A DNA stretch of 64,000 nucleotides from Rhizobiales bacterium UBA3584 (GCA_002375765.1 DFMV01000063.1:1-64000), one strand, 5' to 3'. Positions 8,755-17,372 are shown, counted from the stretch's first letter. Notes: a model not told the origin generated them from the letters alone. A program made the numbers and translations.

Positions 8755-9573
8755 ATGCGCATCCTCGTCCGCACCTCGAAACTGGCGATCTGGGCGCGAA
8801 GGCTGGCACTGTTTGCCGCCGCATTGATTCTCATTTCGGCCGGGCTGCATTATTTCGGTCAGATCACCGCCGACGTGTTCGAAATCAGCCTGGCGATCGG
8901 CACGGTCTGCGGCGCCTTGGCCTTTCTGATCGGCATTGCTGCCTATGTCCGGCTCTGGTTTACCGGCGATAGGGGGTGGGGCCCGGCCAGCGTCGGCTTT
9001 TTTCTTGGCCTTGTGTGTCTGGCGCCCGCCGGAATGGCGCTGACCCTGAGCGAGATCTATCCCTCGACGGCCGATGTAACCACAGCCCTGGTCGATCCCC
9101 CCCAATTGGTCGAAGCGCGGCCCAATGAATCCGAAATCGATTCGGAAACGGTGCTGGCCAGCTTTCCCAACCTCATCACCCGCATTTACCAGTTGCCCCC
9201 TGAAACCCTGTTTTCGCTCGGCCAGTCGCTGGCCCGCGCAAACGGTTGGGAAATCCTGTCATCGACGCCGCCGACTGAAACCAGCACCGGTCAGCTCAAT
9301 GCGCTGCGTCATTCCCTGCTTGGGTTTGAAAACGAGATCGCCTTCCGCGTGGCGCCCAATCCCATAGGCGCGCTGATCGATCTGCGGGCCGCCTCGCTCC
9401 ACCCGGTCTATCACGACCTCGGCGACAACGGTCGCGCCATTGAGGCGTTTCTGCTCGCACTCGATGACAGGGTTTCGACCTATATTCAGAACAATATGGC
9501 GCAGCCCGTTCCAGACCAACTGCCAGTGCCGCAGACCGAGCTAGCGCCGGGGGAAGAGACGGACGCCCAATAG
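8755..9573 (+). CDS. DUF1499 family membrane protein
   Basis: 272 residues starting four bases after the pdxH stop. Three hydrophobic segments (about 15-33, 41-62, 75-96) precede a soluble C-terminal DUF1499-like domain with ITRIYQLPPETLFSLGQ, DNGRAIEAFLLAL and a proline-rich tail. Function is unknown for the family. An upstream in-frame start at 8587 lies inside pdxH and was rejected. Its last 33 bp overlap the 3' end of the convergent MBL gene. Confidence 0.82.
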   Translation: MRILVRTSKLAIWARRLALFAAALILISAGLHYFGQITADVFEISLAIGTVCGALAFLIGIAAYVRLWFTGDRGWGPASVGFFLGLVCLAPAGMALTLSEIYPSTADVTTALVDPPQLVEARPNESEIDSETVLASFPNLITRIYQLPPETLFSLGQSLARANGWEILSSTPPTETSTGQLNALRHSLLGFENEIAFRVAPNPIGALIDLRAASLHPVYHDLGDNGRAIEAFLLALDDRVSTYIQNNMAQPVPDQLPVPQTELAPGEETDAQ

Positions 9574-10461
9574 GGTGCGCCGGAGCCCGATTTCCGCGCG
9601 CTCCGCCAGATATTCGGCATGCGAGAGCAGCGTTTGCTTTCCCGCCATCGCGAACTTTCCTTCAAGGCCCGGATAGACGGCACGCGCCGCCGCCGAAAGT
9701 GTGGTCGGGCCCCGCCGCACCACGTCGAGCAATTGCCCGTTCCGCATCAGCCGATGTGCCTTGAGCGCCCGCGCAAACGCACGTCCATCGGCAATTTCGC
9801 CCCCATGCCCGGGCAGATACCGGGTCTGGGGCAGGGCGATGACTTTGTCGAGCGAGGTCAGATAATCGCCCAGATCCCCGTCGGGCGTGGCCACCACCGT
9901 GGAGTTCCACCCCATCACATGATCGCCCATCAACACGAAATCCTGGCCCTCAAGGGCCAAGGCGATATGGTTGGCGCAATGGCCGGGCGTGGCGACGACG
10001 CGCAGCTTCATCCCGTCAATGACCAGCACATCTCCATCGTTCAACACCCTGTCGGGCTTGAGCCTGAAATCACCTGATCGCCCGAAGGGATTGAATTCCA
10101 GCGGCTTGAGCCGCCGCGAGAGCCTGTGCGGCCCGTTCGACCATAATGGCGCTCCCGTTTCCGCCGCCAGCCGCCGCGCCAGCCCGCTATGGTCGCGGTG
10201 GGTGTGGGTCAGTATTACCGCCACCACCTTGCGCTCTCCGATCCCTGCGCGTAGCGCGCGAAGATGAGCGTCATCGTCGGGGCCCGGATCGAGCACCGCG
10301 ATCTCATTGCCGCCGATCAGAAAACTGTTGGTGCCGGTAAACGTGTAGGCGCTCGCATTGGGTGCAGTGATCCGCGCGATGCCGGGTGCAACCTCCACCA
10401 TTTCGCCGGTGCGAGGGTCGAATGCGCGGTCATAGGGTGGGGAGGCCGAACTTGCGGGCAT
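9541..10461 (-). CDS. MBL-fold metallohydrolase (LACTB2/GloB-like)
   Basis: 306 residues. The metallo-beta-lactamase signature THTHRDHSG is at 85-93, with further metal ligands in ATPGHCANH and LMGDHVMGW and in YLPGHGG. A C-terminal helical domain (about 225-306, RALKAHRLMRNGQLL) matches the winged-helix tail of LACTB2-type hydrolases. Substrate is unknown; nuclease or thioester hydrolase activities occur in this group. It converges on the DUF1499 gene with a 33-bp tail overlap. Confidence 0.88.
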   Translation of the reverse strand: MPASSASPPYDRAFDPRTGEMVEVAPGIARITAPNASAYTFTGTNSFLIGGNEIAVLDPGPDDDAHLRALRAGIGERKVVAVILTHTHRDHSGLARRLAAETGAPLWSNGPHRLSRRLKPLEFNPFGRSGDFRLKPDRVLNDGDVLVIDGMKLRVVATPGHCANHIALALEGQDFVLMGDHVMGWNSTVVATPDGDLGDYLTSLDKVIALPQTRYLPGHGGEIADGRAFARALKAHRLMRNGQLLDVVRRGPTTLSAAARAVYPGLEGKFAMAGKQTLLSHAEYLAERAEIGLRRTLLGVRLFPRR

Positions 10462-10528
10462 TGCGCGCGGTGCCGTGTGTGGTTAGAACGATGGTCTCTG
10501 CTTCGGCTTTAACCCAAAGGGACAAGTT

Positions 10529-11143
10529 ATGGCCACGACTTTAGCCACTTCGAACACGCTTCTCGGTCTTTATCAGCCCAAGTCGCAGGCTGCACGCATC
10601 GTTTCAGCGATTGCCGTCGCATTCCTGGGCTCGCTGCTGATCACCATGGCCGCCAAGGTCAATGTGCCGGTCTGGCCAGTGCCGGTCACGCTGCAATCCA
10701 TGGCCATTGCGCTGATCGCGGGGGCGTTTGGCTTCCGCATGGCAACCGCCACGGTCGGTCTCTATCTCGCACAGGGCGCCGTGGGCATTCCCGTTTTTGC
10801 CGGCGCCTTTGCCGGAATTCCTTACCTCTTCGGCCCCACCGGTGGCTTCCTGATCGGCTTTTTGGTCATGGCCGCCATCATCGGCTGGCTGGCCGACCGC
10901 GGCGCGATGCGCAACGTCTTTACCGGCTTTACCGCCATGTTGGCCGGTAACATCGTGATGTTCATGTTTGGGTTCGCATGGCTGCTCACCATGGCCGGCC
11001 AGGCTGCATGGATCGATCAGTCCAATGCCCTGGTTTCAGCTTTCCAGCTTGCTGTTCAGCCCTTCATCGTCTGGGACATCGTCAAGATGGCCTTCGCTGC
11101 CATGACCGTCGTTGGTGGCTGGTCCCTGCTTCAGCGCAAGTAA
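10529..11143 (+). CDS. bioY: Biotin transporter substrate-binding subunit BioY
   Basis: 204 residues with six hydrophobic helices. Family motifs are AAKVNVPVWPVPVTLQSMAI and the GAVGIPVFAG/GPTGGFLIGF region. BioY captures biotin, either alone or with an ECF module (BioM/BioN), neither of which is adjacent. The start follows AAAGGGACAAGTT. I looked for a BioR-type operator in the short upstream gap and did not find one. A clear intrinsic terminator follows. Confidence 0.94.
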   Translation: MATTLATSNTLLGLYQPKSQAARIVSAIAVAFLGSLLITMAAKVNVPVWPVPVTLQSMAIALIAGAFGFRMATATVGLYLAQGAVGIPVFAGAFAGIPYLFGPTGGFLIGFLVMAAIIGWLADRGAMRNVFTGFTAMLAGNIVMFMFGFAWLLTMAGQAAWIDQSNALVSAFQLAVQPFIVWDIVKMAFAAMTVVGGWSLLQRK

Positions 11144-11170
11144 GGCGCTCTAGACCTGATGAAATCGTGA

Positions 11171-11202
11171 AGGGCCGGTCACTGACCGGCCCTTTGTTTT
11201 TG
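11171..11202 (+). terminator. Intrinsic terminator after bioY
   Basis: AGGGCCGGTCA and TGACCGGCCCT form an 11-bp perfect arm pair around one base (in practice a shorter stem with a small loop), followed by TTGTTTTT. It separates bioY from the next operon. Confidence 0.9.
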
Positions 11203-11261
11203 CAACTCCCCGGCGTGCAGGGCGTTCTCTTTTCAAGGCGCATAATCGAAAGGAGAACGAA

Positions 11262-11426
11262 ATGGAATCCTTCCCCTGGCTGTTCGCCGTACTGGGCGGC
11301 GCCGTCATTCTCGGCCTTGTCATCGCTTATGGCGCTATCAGATCGTCCAAAGCCACGCCGCGCCAGAAAGATGCAGCCGAGCATGCCGCGCACGATCTCT
11401 ATCACAAGGATGAAAGCAAGGACTGA
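11262..11426 (+). CDS. 54-residue single-pass membrane peptide coupled to NDH-2
   Basis: ATG at 11262 follows AGGAGAACGAA, a strong ribosome binding site. The product has one transmembrane helix (about 6-26, WLFAVLGGAVILGLVIAYG) and a charged tail ending EHAAHDLYHKDESKD. Its TGA overlaps the ATG of the NADH dehydrogenase gene. Small proteins with an 'ATRxLY'-like tail occur in other Hyphomicrobiales, from memory and not checked. A role in membrane anchoring or regulation of the coupled dehydrogenase is inference. Confidence 0.75.
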   Translation: MESFPWLFAVLGGAVILGLVIAYGAIRSSKATPRQKDAAEHAAHDLYHKDESKD

Positions 11427-12760
11427 TGACAGATGAGGGACGCGTCGTCATTGTTGGCGCTGGCTTTGGGGGCTTGAGTGCGGCCAAGACTCTCGCCCGT
11501 GCCGGGGTGCCATTCACCATCATCGACAAGCGCAACCATCATCTTTTCCAGCCGCTGCTGTATCAGGTGGCAACGGCTGCCCTGTCGCCCGCAGAAATCG
11601 CCGTGCCCATCAGAGCCGTCCTTTCGCCTGGTAAGGGCGGCGCGATCGAGATCCTCATGGAAGAGATTGAAGGGGTCGATACCACCCGCCGCGTCGTTCG
11701 TGCTGCTGGTGGCGATGAAATCGCTTACAGCCATCTGATTGTGGCGACCGGCTCATCCTTCACTTATTTTGGCAAAGAGGACCAATGGCGACCCTTTGCC
11801 CCCGCACTCAAATCCATCGATGATGCCCTCAACATCCGCCGCCGCGTCCTTCTCGCGTTCGAGCGGGCCGAAACCACCGACAATCCGCAATTGCGCAAAC
11901 GCCTGATGACCTTCGTCGTCATCGGCGGCGGCCCCACCGGCGTCGAAACAGCCGGCGCGCTCGCTGATCTGGCGAAAGCCACGCTGGCCAAGGATTTCAC
12001 CAATATTGATCCTCGCGATACGCGCGTAATCCTCGTGGAGGCCGTCGATACTCTCCTCAACGCCTATCCGGCCCATCTGGGTGCCTATACGGAGCGCAAA
12101 CTGGCTCATCTCGGGGTGGAGGTTCACACCAATTCCCCCGTAAAACGCATCGATGAAAATGGTGTTCTCGCCGGCGAAGATTTTTTTGAAACATCCAACA
12201 TCTTCTGGTGCGCAGGGGTCGAGGCGACACCGGTCGGCAAATGGCTGGGGCTGGAAACCAACAAGAACGGCACGGTTTCCGTCGCGTCCGATCTCACCGT
12301 TCCCGATTTGCCCGGCGTTTACGTCATCGGCGACGCTGCCTCTGTGGCAGATCAGGATGGCAAGCCACTGCCCGCCCTCGCGCCTGTTGCCAAGCAGCAG
12401 GGCCAGTATGTCGCCGAGGCCATAATTCGGCAGCAACAGGGCCAAAGCCCACAGGGCCCGTTCCGCTACCGGGACTGGGGCACCATGGCGACCATTGGGC
12501 GTTACGCCGCTGTGGGCAAGTTCGGCAAGCTCGAAGTTAAAGGCTTTCCCGCCTGGATGCTCTGGGGTGCCGTCCACATCGCCTATCTCGTAGGCTTCCG
12601 CAATCGCATCAACGTCTTGGTCAACTGGCTATGGAGCTGGCTGACCTATGCCAAGGGCGCCCGCCTCATCACCGGCCCCGACGAAGCCGCCACCCGCGCC
12701 CTCGACAACCCCAAAGCTGTCGATGAGGAGCTCGACAAGACGATCAACGCGCCGGGTTAG
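11426..12760 (+). CDS. ndh: Type II NADH:quinone oxidoreductase (NAD(P)/FAD-dependent)
   Basis: 444 residues. The FAD-binding motif VVIVGAGFGGLSAAKTL lies at 7-23 and a second NADH-binding GXGXXG motif occurs in VVIGGGPTGVETAG (about 166-179). The conserved VYVIGDAA FAD segment and the C-terminal amphipathic helix typical of NDH-2 (IAYLVGFRNRINVLVNWLWSW region) are present. It oxidises NADH to reduce quinone without pumping protons. It is translationally coupled to the 54-residue membrane peptide upstream. Confidence 0.93.
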   Translation: MTDEGRVVIVGAGFGGLSAAKTLARAGVPFTIIDKRNHHLFQPLLYQVATAALSPAEIAVPIRAVLSPGKGGAIEILMEEIEGVDTTRRVVRAAGGDEIAYSHLIVATGSSFTYFGKEDQWRPFAPALKSIDDALNIRRRVLLAFERAETTDNPQLRKRLMTFVVIGGGPTGVETAGALADLAKATLAKDFTNIDPRDTRVILVEAVDTLLNAYPAHLGAYTERKLAHLGVEVHTNSPVKRIDENGVLAGEDFFETSNIFWCAGVEATPVGKWLGLETNKNGTVSVASDLTVPDLPGVYVIGDAASVADQDGKPLPALAPVAKQQGQYVAEAIIRQQQGQSPQGPFRYRDWGTMATIGRYAAVGKFGKLEVKGFPAWMLWGAVHIAYLVGFRNRINVLVNWLWSWLTYAKGARLITGPDEAATRALDNPKAVDEELDKTINAPG

Positions 12761-12954
12761 CCGCTTTTTCCTTTTCCATTTGCGGCGTTCTTGAAGGGCT
12801 GGCTCCAGGCCCGTTCCAATCATTGCGCATGTTGGAACTGCATGCGGATGGATACAAAAACCATCCCGACAGCTTGCGCGAGTAGATTTGTGGGGCCGGT
12901 CGCTTTTGAGGAGAAGCGCTGAGCATACGCAGAAAGCCCCGACATCGATCGATC

Positions 12955-12971
12955 ATCCCGCAATGCGGGAT
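12955..12971. repeat. Short palindrome ATCCCGCA/TGCGGGAT
   Basis: Eight-base arms around a single base lie in the 270-bp gap between ndh and the tannase pseudogene. It may be a relic operator or terminator. Nothing else recognisable is in this gap. Confidence 0.4.
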
Positions 12972-13029
12972 CTCTCGTGATGGCGCTCGGTGCCGGCGGT
13001 GGAGAGGCGCTGCTTCCGCTGGTTTTTCA

Positions 13030-14080
13030 ATGACTGTGCCGCTGCGCGGACCGGCCGGCATGCCCAGTTCTCTTGCCCAGGGGTAACCTTCGGCAACGAT
13101 TCCGGTCATCCGCCGGAGTCCGGGGGCGGCGCGGCATTTGCCCGCAATGACGAGGCTCTGGTCAACTACGGATACGCCCATATCAAGAAGGCCTATGACG
13201 TGATGAGCCTTCTCGCGGAGACGGCTTATGATACGGCCCCCGAACGCGTCTATTTCCTCGGCGGGTCAACCGGGGGGCGCGAAGGTCTGACTGCCGCCAC
13301 CCGCTGGCCGGAGTCCTCTGATGGGGTCATCACATACTATCCCACAGCGTTTTTCATGGGATTGCGCCTGTGGGGTGTGGCCCTGGCCGACGCCATCTAC
13401 AGCGATGATTCCGCAGGTTGGTTTCCTTTGGAAATCGTCGAGACGATCGCCGAACGGGCGGTTACCCTGCGCGATCCGCTCGACGGTGCGGAAGACGGGA
13501 TCGTCAGCAACCCCGCGGAATGTCGGGCAATATCCTCGTCCATTGTCGAAGACCTCAGATGCCCCGCCGATCAGGTCGCTGCAAACTGCCTGAACCAGAC
13601 ACAGATCGACCGGGTTATCGATGTCTATTACAACGGATACACGCTTCCCTGCGAAATCGGGGGATGGTCGGAATACAAAGGCTACAACAGCCTGGAAGGC
13701 GTCGTGATGAACATCGGCACCCAGGCCGAGTACATCAACCCCCGCCGTCCGGCCCCAATGCACACCACGTTAATCGGGCGTTCCAGTTCATGTCCAATTT
13801 TGTCGATACATCTGAAGATTTCGATCTTTTGGAATTCAACATCCAGGAGCCTGGCGAATTCCACTGGGGGGCCCCATTCAATCCGCAGATCGATACGCTG
13901 ACCGCGCTCGACAACTGGGTGGAAAACGGTATTCCGCCCTCCGGCCTTGTCATGGTCGATGGAACCAACAGCGAAACGCGCGGTCGGACTCGCCCGGTAT
14001 GTGAGTATCCTGCATTCCCCAGATATAATGGGGACGGAGACATCGACGAAGCGTCAAGCTACCACTGCGTGACCGAATGA
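13030..14080 (+). pseudogene. Tannase/feruloyl esterase family pseudogene
   Basis: Homology to the tannase/feruloyl esterase family is spread over different frames. One frame reads PAGMPSSLAQG and then stops (TAA at 13084). The next frame continues with VTFGNDSGHPP, the nucleophile motif YFLGGSTGGREG and ALADAIY. Around a C-run at about 13738-13755 the reading moves again to AFQFMSNFVDTSEDFD and the family tail LDNWVENGIPP...RTRPVCEYP. The N-terminus and the segment carrying the catalytic Asp/His appear to be missing. At ~1.05 kb it is well short of the ~1.5 kb family length. It is a decayed aromatic-ester hydrolase gene. Confidence 0.8.
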
Positions 14081-14086
14081 ATGCAT

Positions 14087-14107
14087 GGGCGCCGCATTGC
14101 GGCGCCC
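14087..14107 (+). terminator. GC-rich hairpin after the tannase pseudogene
   Basis: GGGCGCCGCA and TGCGGCGCCC are exact reverse complements around one T, starting 7 bases after the stop codon. The downstream sequence TTCC is a poor U-tract, so it may be a weak or relic terminator. Confidence 0.5.
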
Positions 14108-14127
14108 TTCCATGACATCGCGCTGGA

Positions 14128-14232
14128 CTAGCCGAGTATCGCTAGAAAACGCACGGCGCCGATAACACCCGGCAAGCCGCCCAAAAGCAGAACCGTGCTT
14201 CCCAGGCCAAACATGATTGGCAGTGCCAACAT
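14128..14232 (-). CDS. Putative 34-residue hydrophobic peptide
   Basis: The reading frame MLALPIMFGLGSTVLLLGG... is preceded on the minus strand by AAGGAGGG with a 5-base spacer to ATG, a near-ideal ribosome binding site. The peptide is almost entirely hydrophobic, as in small membrane toxins or regulators. Against it, the tRNA-Pro terminator lies only ~20 bases upstream, leaving little room for its own promoter. Treat as a candidate. Confidence 0.35.
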   Translation of the reverse strand: MLALPIMFGLGSTVLLLGGLPGVIGAVRFLAILG

Positions 14233-14253
14233 CAACGGCCCTCCTTGTCGCAT

Positions 14254-14289
14254 AAAAAAGCCGGCGGCTCTGGAGCCCCCGGCTTTTAT
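14254..14289 (-). terminator. Terminator of tRNA-Pro
   Basis: AAAAGCCGG pairs with CCGGCTTTT, with an inner GGCTC/GAGCC stem. On the minus strand it ends in a run of six T's. It lies just downstream of the tRNA-Pro 3' end and could act in both directions. Confidence 0.85.
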
Positions 14290-14291
14290 TT

Positions 14292-14368
14292 TGGTCGGAG
14301 TAGGGTGATTCGAACACCCGACCCCCTCGTCCCGAACGAGGTGCGCTACCAGGCTGCGCTATACTCCG
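14292..14368 (-). tRNA. tRNA-Pro (anticodon CGG)
   Basis: The reverse strand folds as a 77-base tRNA. The acceptor stem is CGGAGTA/TACTCCG, the D-arm AGCGCAGCCTGGTAGCGC, the anticodon stem CTCGT with loop containing CGG, and the T-arm GGGTGTTCGAATCACCC; the CCA is encoded. It decodes CCG proline codons, which are frequent in this GC-rich genome. Confidence 0.96.
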
Positions 14369-14602
14369 ATAGGCTCGCTGCCAGCCCGGCATGGCCGGAC
14401 AGAGCAACGTTTGCGCGCCTTATATAATGCGCCCGACGCCGGTTCAAGCCTGTTCGCGCCCGCCGCCCAAGCAAATTTCGCTGCCGATTTGCCTTGCGAC
14501 AAGAGCCGTGAGCGCGCTCTGGAAATTTTCACAACTCATGGCAAACCCGGGCGCCGGAGGTGTTGCGGGTGCTGTGCAAACGGTGTAGGAACCAACGCGC
14601 CT
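14369..14602. other. Gap between tRNA-Pro and tRNA-Gln, promoters only
   Basis: The 234-bp gap between two divergent tRNA genes has no credible coding frame. It must hold the promoters of both tRNAs, but no strong -35/-10 pair could be fixed by eye. Confidence 0.4.
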
Positions 14603-14677
14603 TGGGGCGTCGCCAAGTGGTAAGGCATCGGTTTTTGGTATCGACATTCGCAGGTTCGAATCCTGCCGCCCCAGCCA
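14603..14677 (+). tRNA. tRNA-Gln (anticodon TTG)
   Basis: The 75-base sequence starts TGGGGCG and ends CGCCCCA-G-CCA, so the acceptor stem and encoded CCA are intact. The D-arm is CGCCAAGTGGTAAGGC, the anticodon loop TTTTGGT contains TTG, and the T-arm is GCAGGTTCGAATCCTGC. It reads CAA and, by wobble, CAG codons. Confidence 0.96.
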
Positions 14678-14702
14678 ATTTCTCGCAAGCTGTTGATCTG
14701 AG

Positions 14703-14722
14703 AAGACGCGCTCGTCTTGTTT
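14703..14722 (+). terminator. Possible terminator of tRNA-Gln
   Basis: AAGACG and CGTCTT pair around CGCT and are followed by GTTT. The stem is short and the T-run poor, but the position about 25 bases after the tRNA fits. Confidence 0.4.
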
Positions 14723-14743
14723 CGCGCCCGTGCCATTGATGGG

Positions 14744-15688
14744 TCAGAATGGTTTTTCTCTTCCCGGTAGGCTTGCGCTCGCCACAAGGCTTTTGCGCAT
14801 GGCGCTTGGCGGCATGCCATAGGCGGCGCGGAAGTGCTCGTAGAACTGGCTCTGCGATGTGAAGCCGGATTCAAACGCGACATTGGCAATCGAGATGTTT
14901 CCGGCGAACAGCAGTGAGCGGGCGCGGATGAGTCGCATGCGGATGACGAACTGCTGCATCGCGATCCCCATGACGCGGGTGAAAAGGTTCAAGGCGTAGT
15001 TGGGATGGAGCCCGACGACTTGCGCGATATCGGCGGCGCGCAAAGGCGACGAGAGATTTTCCATGATGTGCCGAACCATGGCCACCACATAGCGCAGGGG
15101 GGATGTGGTGCGGGCGCCCGGTGTCGGCTTTTCGATCCAGGGCGGCAAAAGCACATCCCAGCCCACCATGGCCGTGCGCCGGAGCATGTTGGCGATTTCG
15201 GATTTCAAGATGTCGACCCGCTCGGCATCGCCGCTGCGGTAATCGGTGTACCAGCGCTGCAGCAGCCCGCTGTCCGCTGCATCGTCAGGCAACGCTATGA
15301 CGCCTCCCCCCATCATGGTTTCGGTTAGCGCGCCCAGATTGGGCATGTAAAGAAAGACATCGAGCGGCAGGTAGATGTTGCACTGGCGGCCCGCGCCCGA
15401 GGGACCTCGGTCAATCTGCACGGTCTGATGGGGGATGCCGGCCCAGAACACGACCATGCGGCCAGCTGGCAGCGTCACCGGGCGACCGTCGAAACGATAA
15501 TCCATCGATCCTTCGGTCAGCCAGTTGAACTCGATATGGCCGTGCCAATGCTCGGCGCTCATCAGTTGCGGATCAAACCAGCGCATCCCGAAACGTCCGA
15601 ATGCCCGCGTATGAGCATAAAATTTCCGGTCCGGACGCGGGCCCGGATGTGGTGCATCGGCGCGGCGGTTGTCGGGGGCTGGCTTCAC
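14744..15688 (-). CDS. AraC-family transcriptional regulator (MelR-like)
   Basis: It has an N-terminal cupin-like sugar-sensing half (SAEHWHGHIEFNWLTEGSMDY, LPAGRMVVFWAGIPHQ) and a C-terminal double helix-turn-helix (LRAADIAQVVGLHPNYALNLF; ISIANVAFESGFTSQSQFYEHFR). The start is uncertain: the frame is open upstream to 15928, but the extra residues look non-coding. I use the GTG at 15688, just before the homologous region KFYAHTRAFGRFG. It is divergent from melA and probably activates it in response to an alpha-galactoside. Confidence 0.85.
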   Translation of the reverse strand: MKPAPDNRRADAPHPGPRPDRKFYAHTRAFGRFGMRWFDPQLMSAEHWHGHIEFNWLTEGSMDYRFDGRPVTLPAGRMVVFWAGIPHQTVQIDRGPSGAGRQCNIYLPLDVFLYMPNLGALTETMMGGGVIALPDDAADSGLLQRWYTDYRSGDAERVDILKSEIANMLRRTAMVGWDVLLPPWIEKPTPGARTTSPLRYVVAMVRHIMENLSSPLRAADIAQVVGLHPNYALNLFTRVMGIAMQQFVIRMRLIRARSLLFAGNISIANVAFESGFTSQSQFYEHFRAAYGMPPSAMRKSLVASASLPGREKPF

Positions 15689-15990
15689 CAATCGACGATC
15701 TTTAAAAACCGGAAGAAGTGGTTGGATATCTGAATTGCACCAGTTTCTGCAAGAGCTACCCTTGAGGTCTGAGGTGCAGTAGGAGGCTCGCCTCTCGGGC
15801 GTCTTCATTGGTTGGGAGGAGCTGTGCGCAGAAATCTCTTGGCCTTCGGTGGGACCGGCCTTCTGCTGGGCGTTTCGGCCATCGAGCCCACAACACCGCC
15901 GCCGGATTTTTCGGGCCGGAGCGGACACACTTTCGTCGGTTTTTCCGACATTTTGAGATATCGCGCGCTCGATCGCTAGGAGAACTTTTC
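15689..15990. promoter_or_regulatory. AraC-melA divergent intergenic region
   Basis: About 300 bp separate the divergent genes and must contain both promoters and the regulator's sites. TGCACC (15736-15741) and GGTGCA (15773-15778) form a spaced inverted pair. A 51-codon GTG-started frame lies at 15824-15979 and is listed separately. No other structure is clear. Confidence 0.45.
15824..15979 (+). CDS. Possible 51-residue upstream ORF of melA
   Basis: GTG at 15824 follows GGGAGGA with a short spacer. The frame encodes a basic N-terminus (RRNLL) and a short hydrophobic stretch, and ends 11 bp before the melA start, so it could be a leader ORF. Alternatively it is a relic of a transporter gene or chance. 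No homology is recognised. Confidence 0.25.
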   Translation: MRRNLLAFGGTGLLLGVSAIEPTTPPPDFSGRSGHTFVGFSDILRYRALDR

Positions 15991-17358
15991 ATGGCAAACC
16001 CCAAAATCGCCTTTATCGGGGCCGGCTCGACGGTGTTTATGAAAAACATCATCGGCGACATCTTGCAGCGCGAACCGCTCTCGGGGGCGCATATTGCGTT
16101 GATGGACATCAATCCCATCCGTCTTGAAGAAAGCGAGATCGTCGTTTCCAAGATTGTCAGGACGCTGGGCGTTCCTGCCACGGTTTCAACCACGCTGGAA
16201 CGGCGCGAGGCGCTCGACGGTGCGGACTTCGTCGTCGTGGCCTTCCAGATCGGTGGCTATGAGCCCTCCACGGTGATCGACTTCGAAGTTCCCAAGGCAT
16301 TCGGTCTGCGCCAGACCATCGCCGATACGCTGGGCGTGGGCGGGATCATGCGCGGCGTGCGGACGGTGCCGCACCTCTGGGCGATCTGCGAGGATATGCT
16401 GGAGGTCTGCCCTGACGCCATCATGCTCCAATACGTCAATCCAATGGCCATCAACACCTGGGCTATCGCGGAAAAATATCCGCAGATCAAGCAGGTGGGG
16501 CTCTGCCACTCGGTACAGGGCACAGCCGATGAACTGGCGCGCGACCTCGACATTCCGATCGAAAGAATTCGCTACCGCGCGGCCGGGATCAACCACATGG
16601 CGTTCTACCTCAATTTCGAGGAGCGCATGGAGGATGGATCCTATCGTGATCTCTATCCTGACCTGTTGCGCGGCTATTGGGAGGGGAGATTCCCCAAGCC
16701 CAGCAGCTGGAACCCGCGCTGCCCCAACAAGGTGCGCTACGAGATGCTTATCCGGCTGGGCTATTTCGTGACAGAAAGCTCCGAGCACTTCGCCGAATAT
16801 ACCCCCTATTTTATCAAGGAAGGTCGCGAGGACCTTATCGAGAAATTCGGCATCCCCCTTGATGAATACCCCAAGCGCTGCATCGAGCAGATCGAGCGCT
16901 GGAAGAGCCAGGCCGAAAAGTACCGCAACGCCGATACCATCGAGGTGAAACCAAGCCACGAATACGCCTCCGAGATCATCAATTCGGTCTGGACCGGCGC
17001 GCCTTCGGTGATCTACGGAAATGTGCGCAACAATGGTGCGATCACCTCGCTGCCCGACGCATGCGCGGCCGAAGTTCCGTGCCTCGTCGATGCTTCGGGC
17101 ATTCAGCCCACAACCATCGGCGAGCTGCCCCCGCAACTGACCGCGCTGATGCGCACCAACATCAACGTTCAGGAACTGACGGTTCGGGCACTTGTCGAGC
17201 AAAAGCGCGAGCATATTTATCACGCCGCCATGATGGACCCCCACACGGCAGCCGAACTTGATCTGGACCAGATATGGAAGCTCGTGGACGCGCTTCTCGA
17301 GGCGCATGGCGAGATCTTGCCCGAATGGGCCCGGCTCGAAAAACGGCAGGTCGCATAA
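15991..17358 (+). CDS. melA: Alpha-galactosidase, glycoside hydrolase family 4
   Basis: 455 residues starting after AGGAGAACTTTTC. The NAD-binding motif FIGAGSTVF is at 8-16. The GH4 metal/active-site residues are present: N-P in QYVNPMAINTWA (147-158), C172-H173 in LCHSVQGT and H202 in GINHMAF. GH4 enzymes hydrolyse alpha-galactosides such as melibiose by an NAD+- and Mn2+-dependent redox mechanism. Typical family length is about 450. No sugar transporter is adjacent, so uptake must be encoded elsewhere; the divergent AraC gene is the likely regulator. Confidence 0.93.
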   Translation: MANPKIAFIGAGSTVFMKNIIGDILQREPLSGAHIALMDINPIRLEESEIVVSKIVRTLGVPATVSTTLERREALDGADFVVVAFQIGGYEPSTVIDFEVPKAFGLRQTIADTLGVGGIMRGVRTVPHLWAICEDMLEVCPDAIMLQYVNPMAINTWAIAEKYPQIKQVGLCHSVQGTADELARDLDIPIERIRYRAAGINHMAFYLNFEERMEDGSYRDLYPDLLRGYWEGRFPKPSSWNPRCPNKVRYEMLIRLGYFVTESSEHFAEYTPYFIKEGREDLIEKFGIPLDEYPKRCIEQIERWKSQAEKYRNADTIEVKPSHEYASEIINSVWTGAPSVIYGNVRNNGAITSLPDACAAEVPCLVDASGIQPTTIGELPPQLTALMRTNINVQELTVRALVEQKREHIYHAAMMDPHTAAELDLDQIWKLVDALLEAHGEILPEWARLEKRQVA

Positions 17359-17372
17359 CAATCCGGCTGGAC

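Noticed and set aside
10462..10528. BioR operator upstream of bioY
   Set aside because: No TTATCTATAA-like sequence is present in the short gap.
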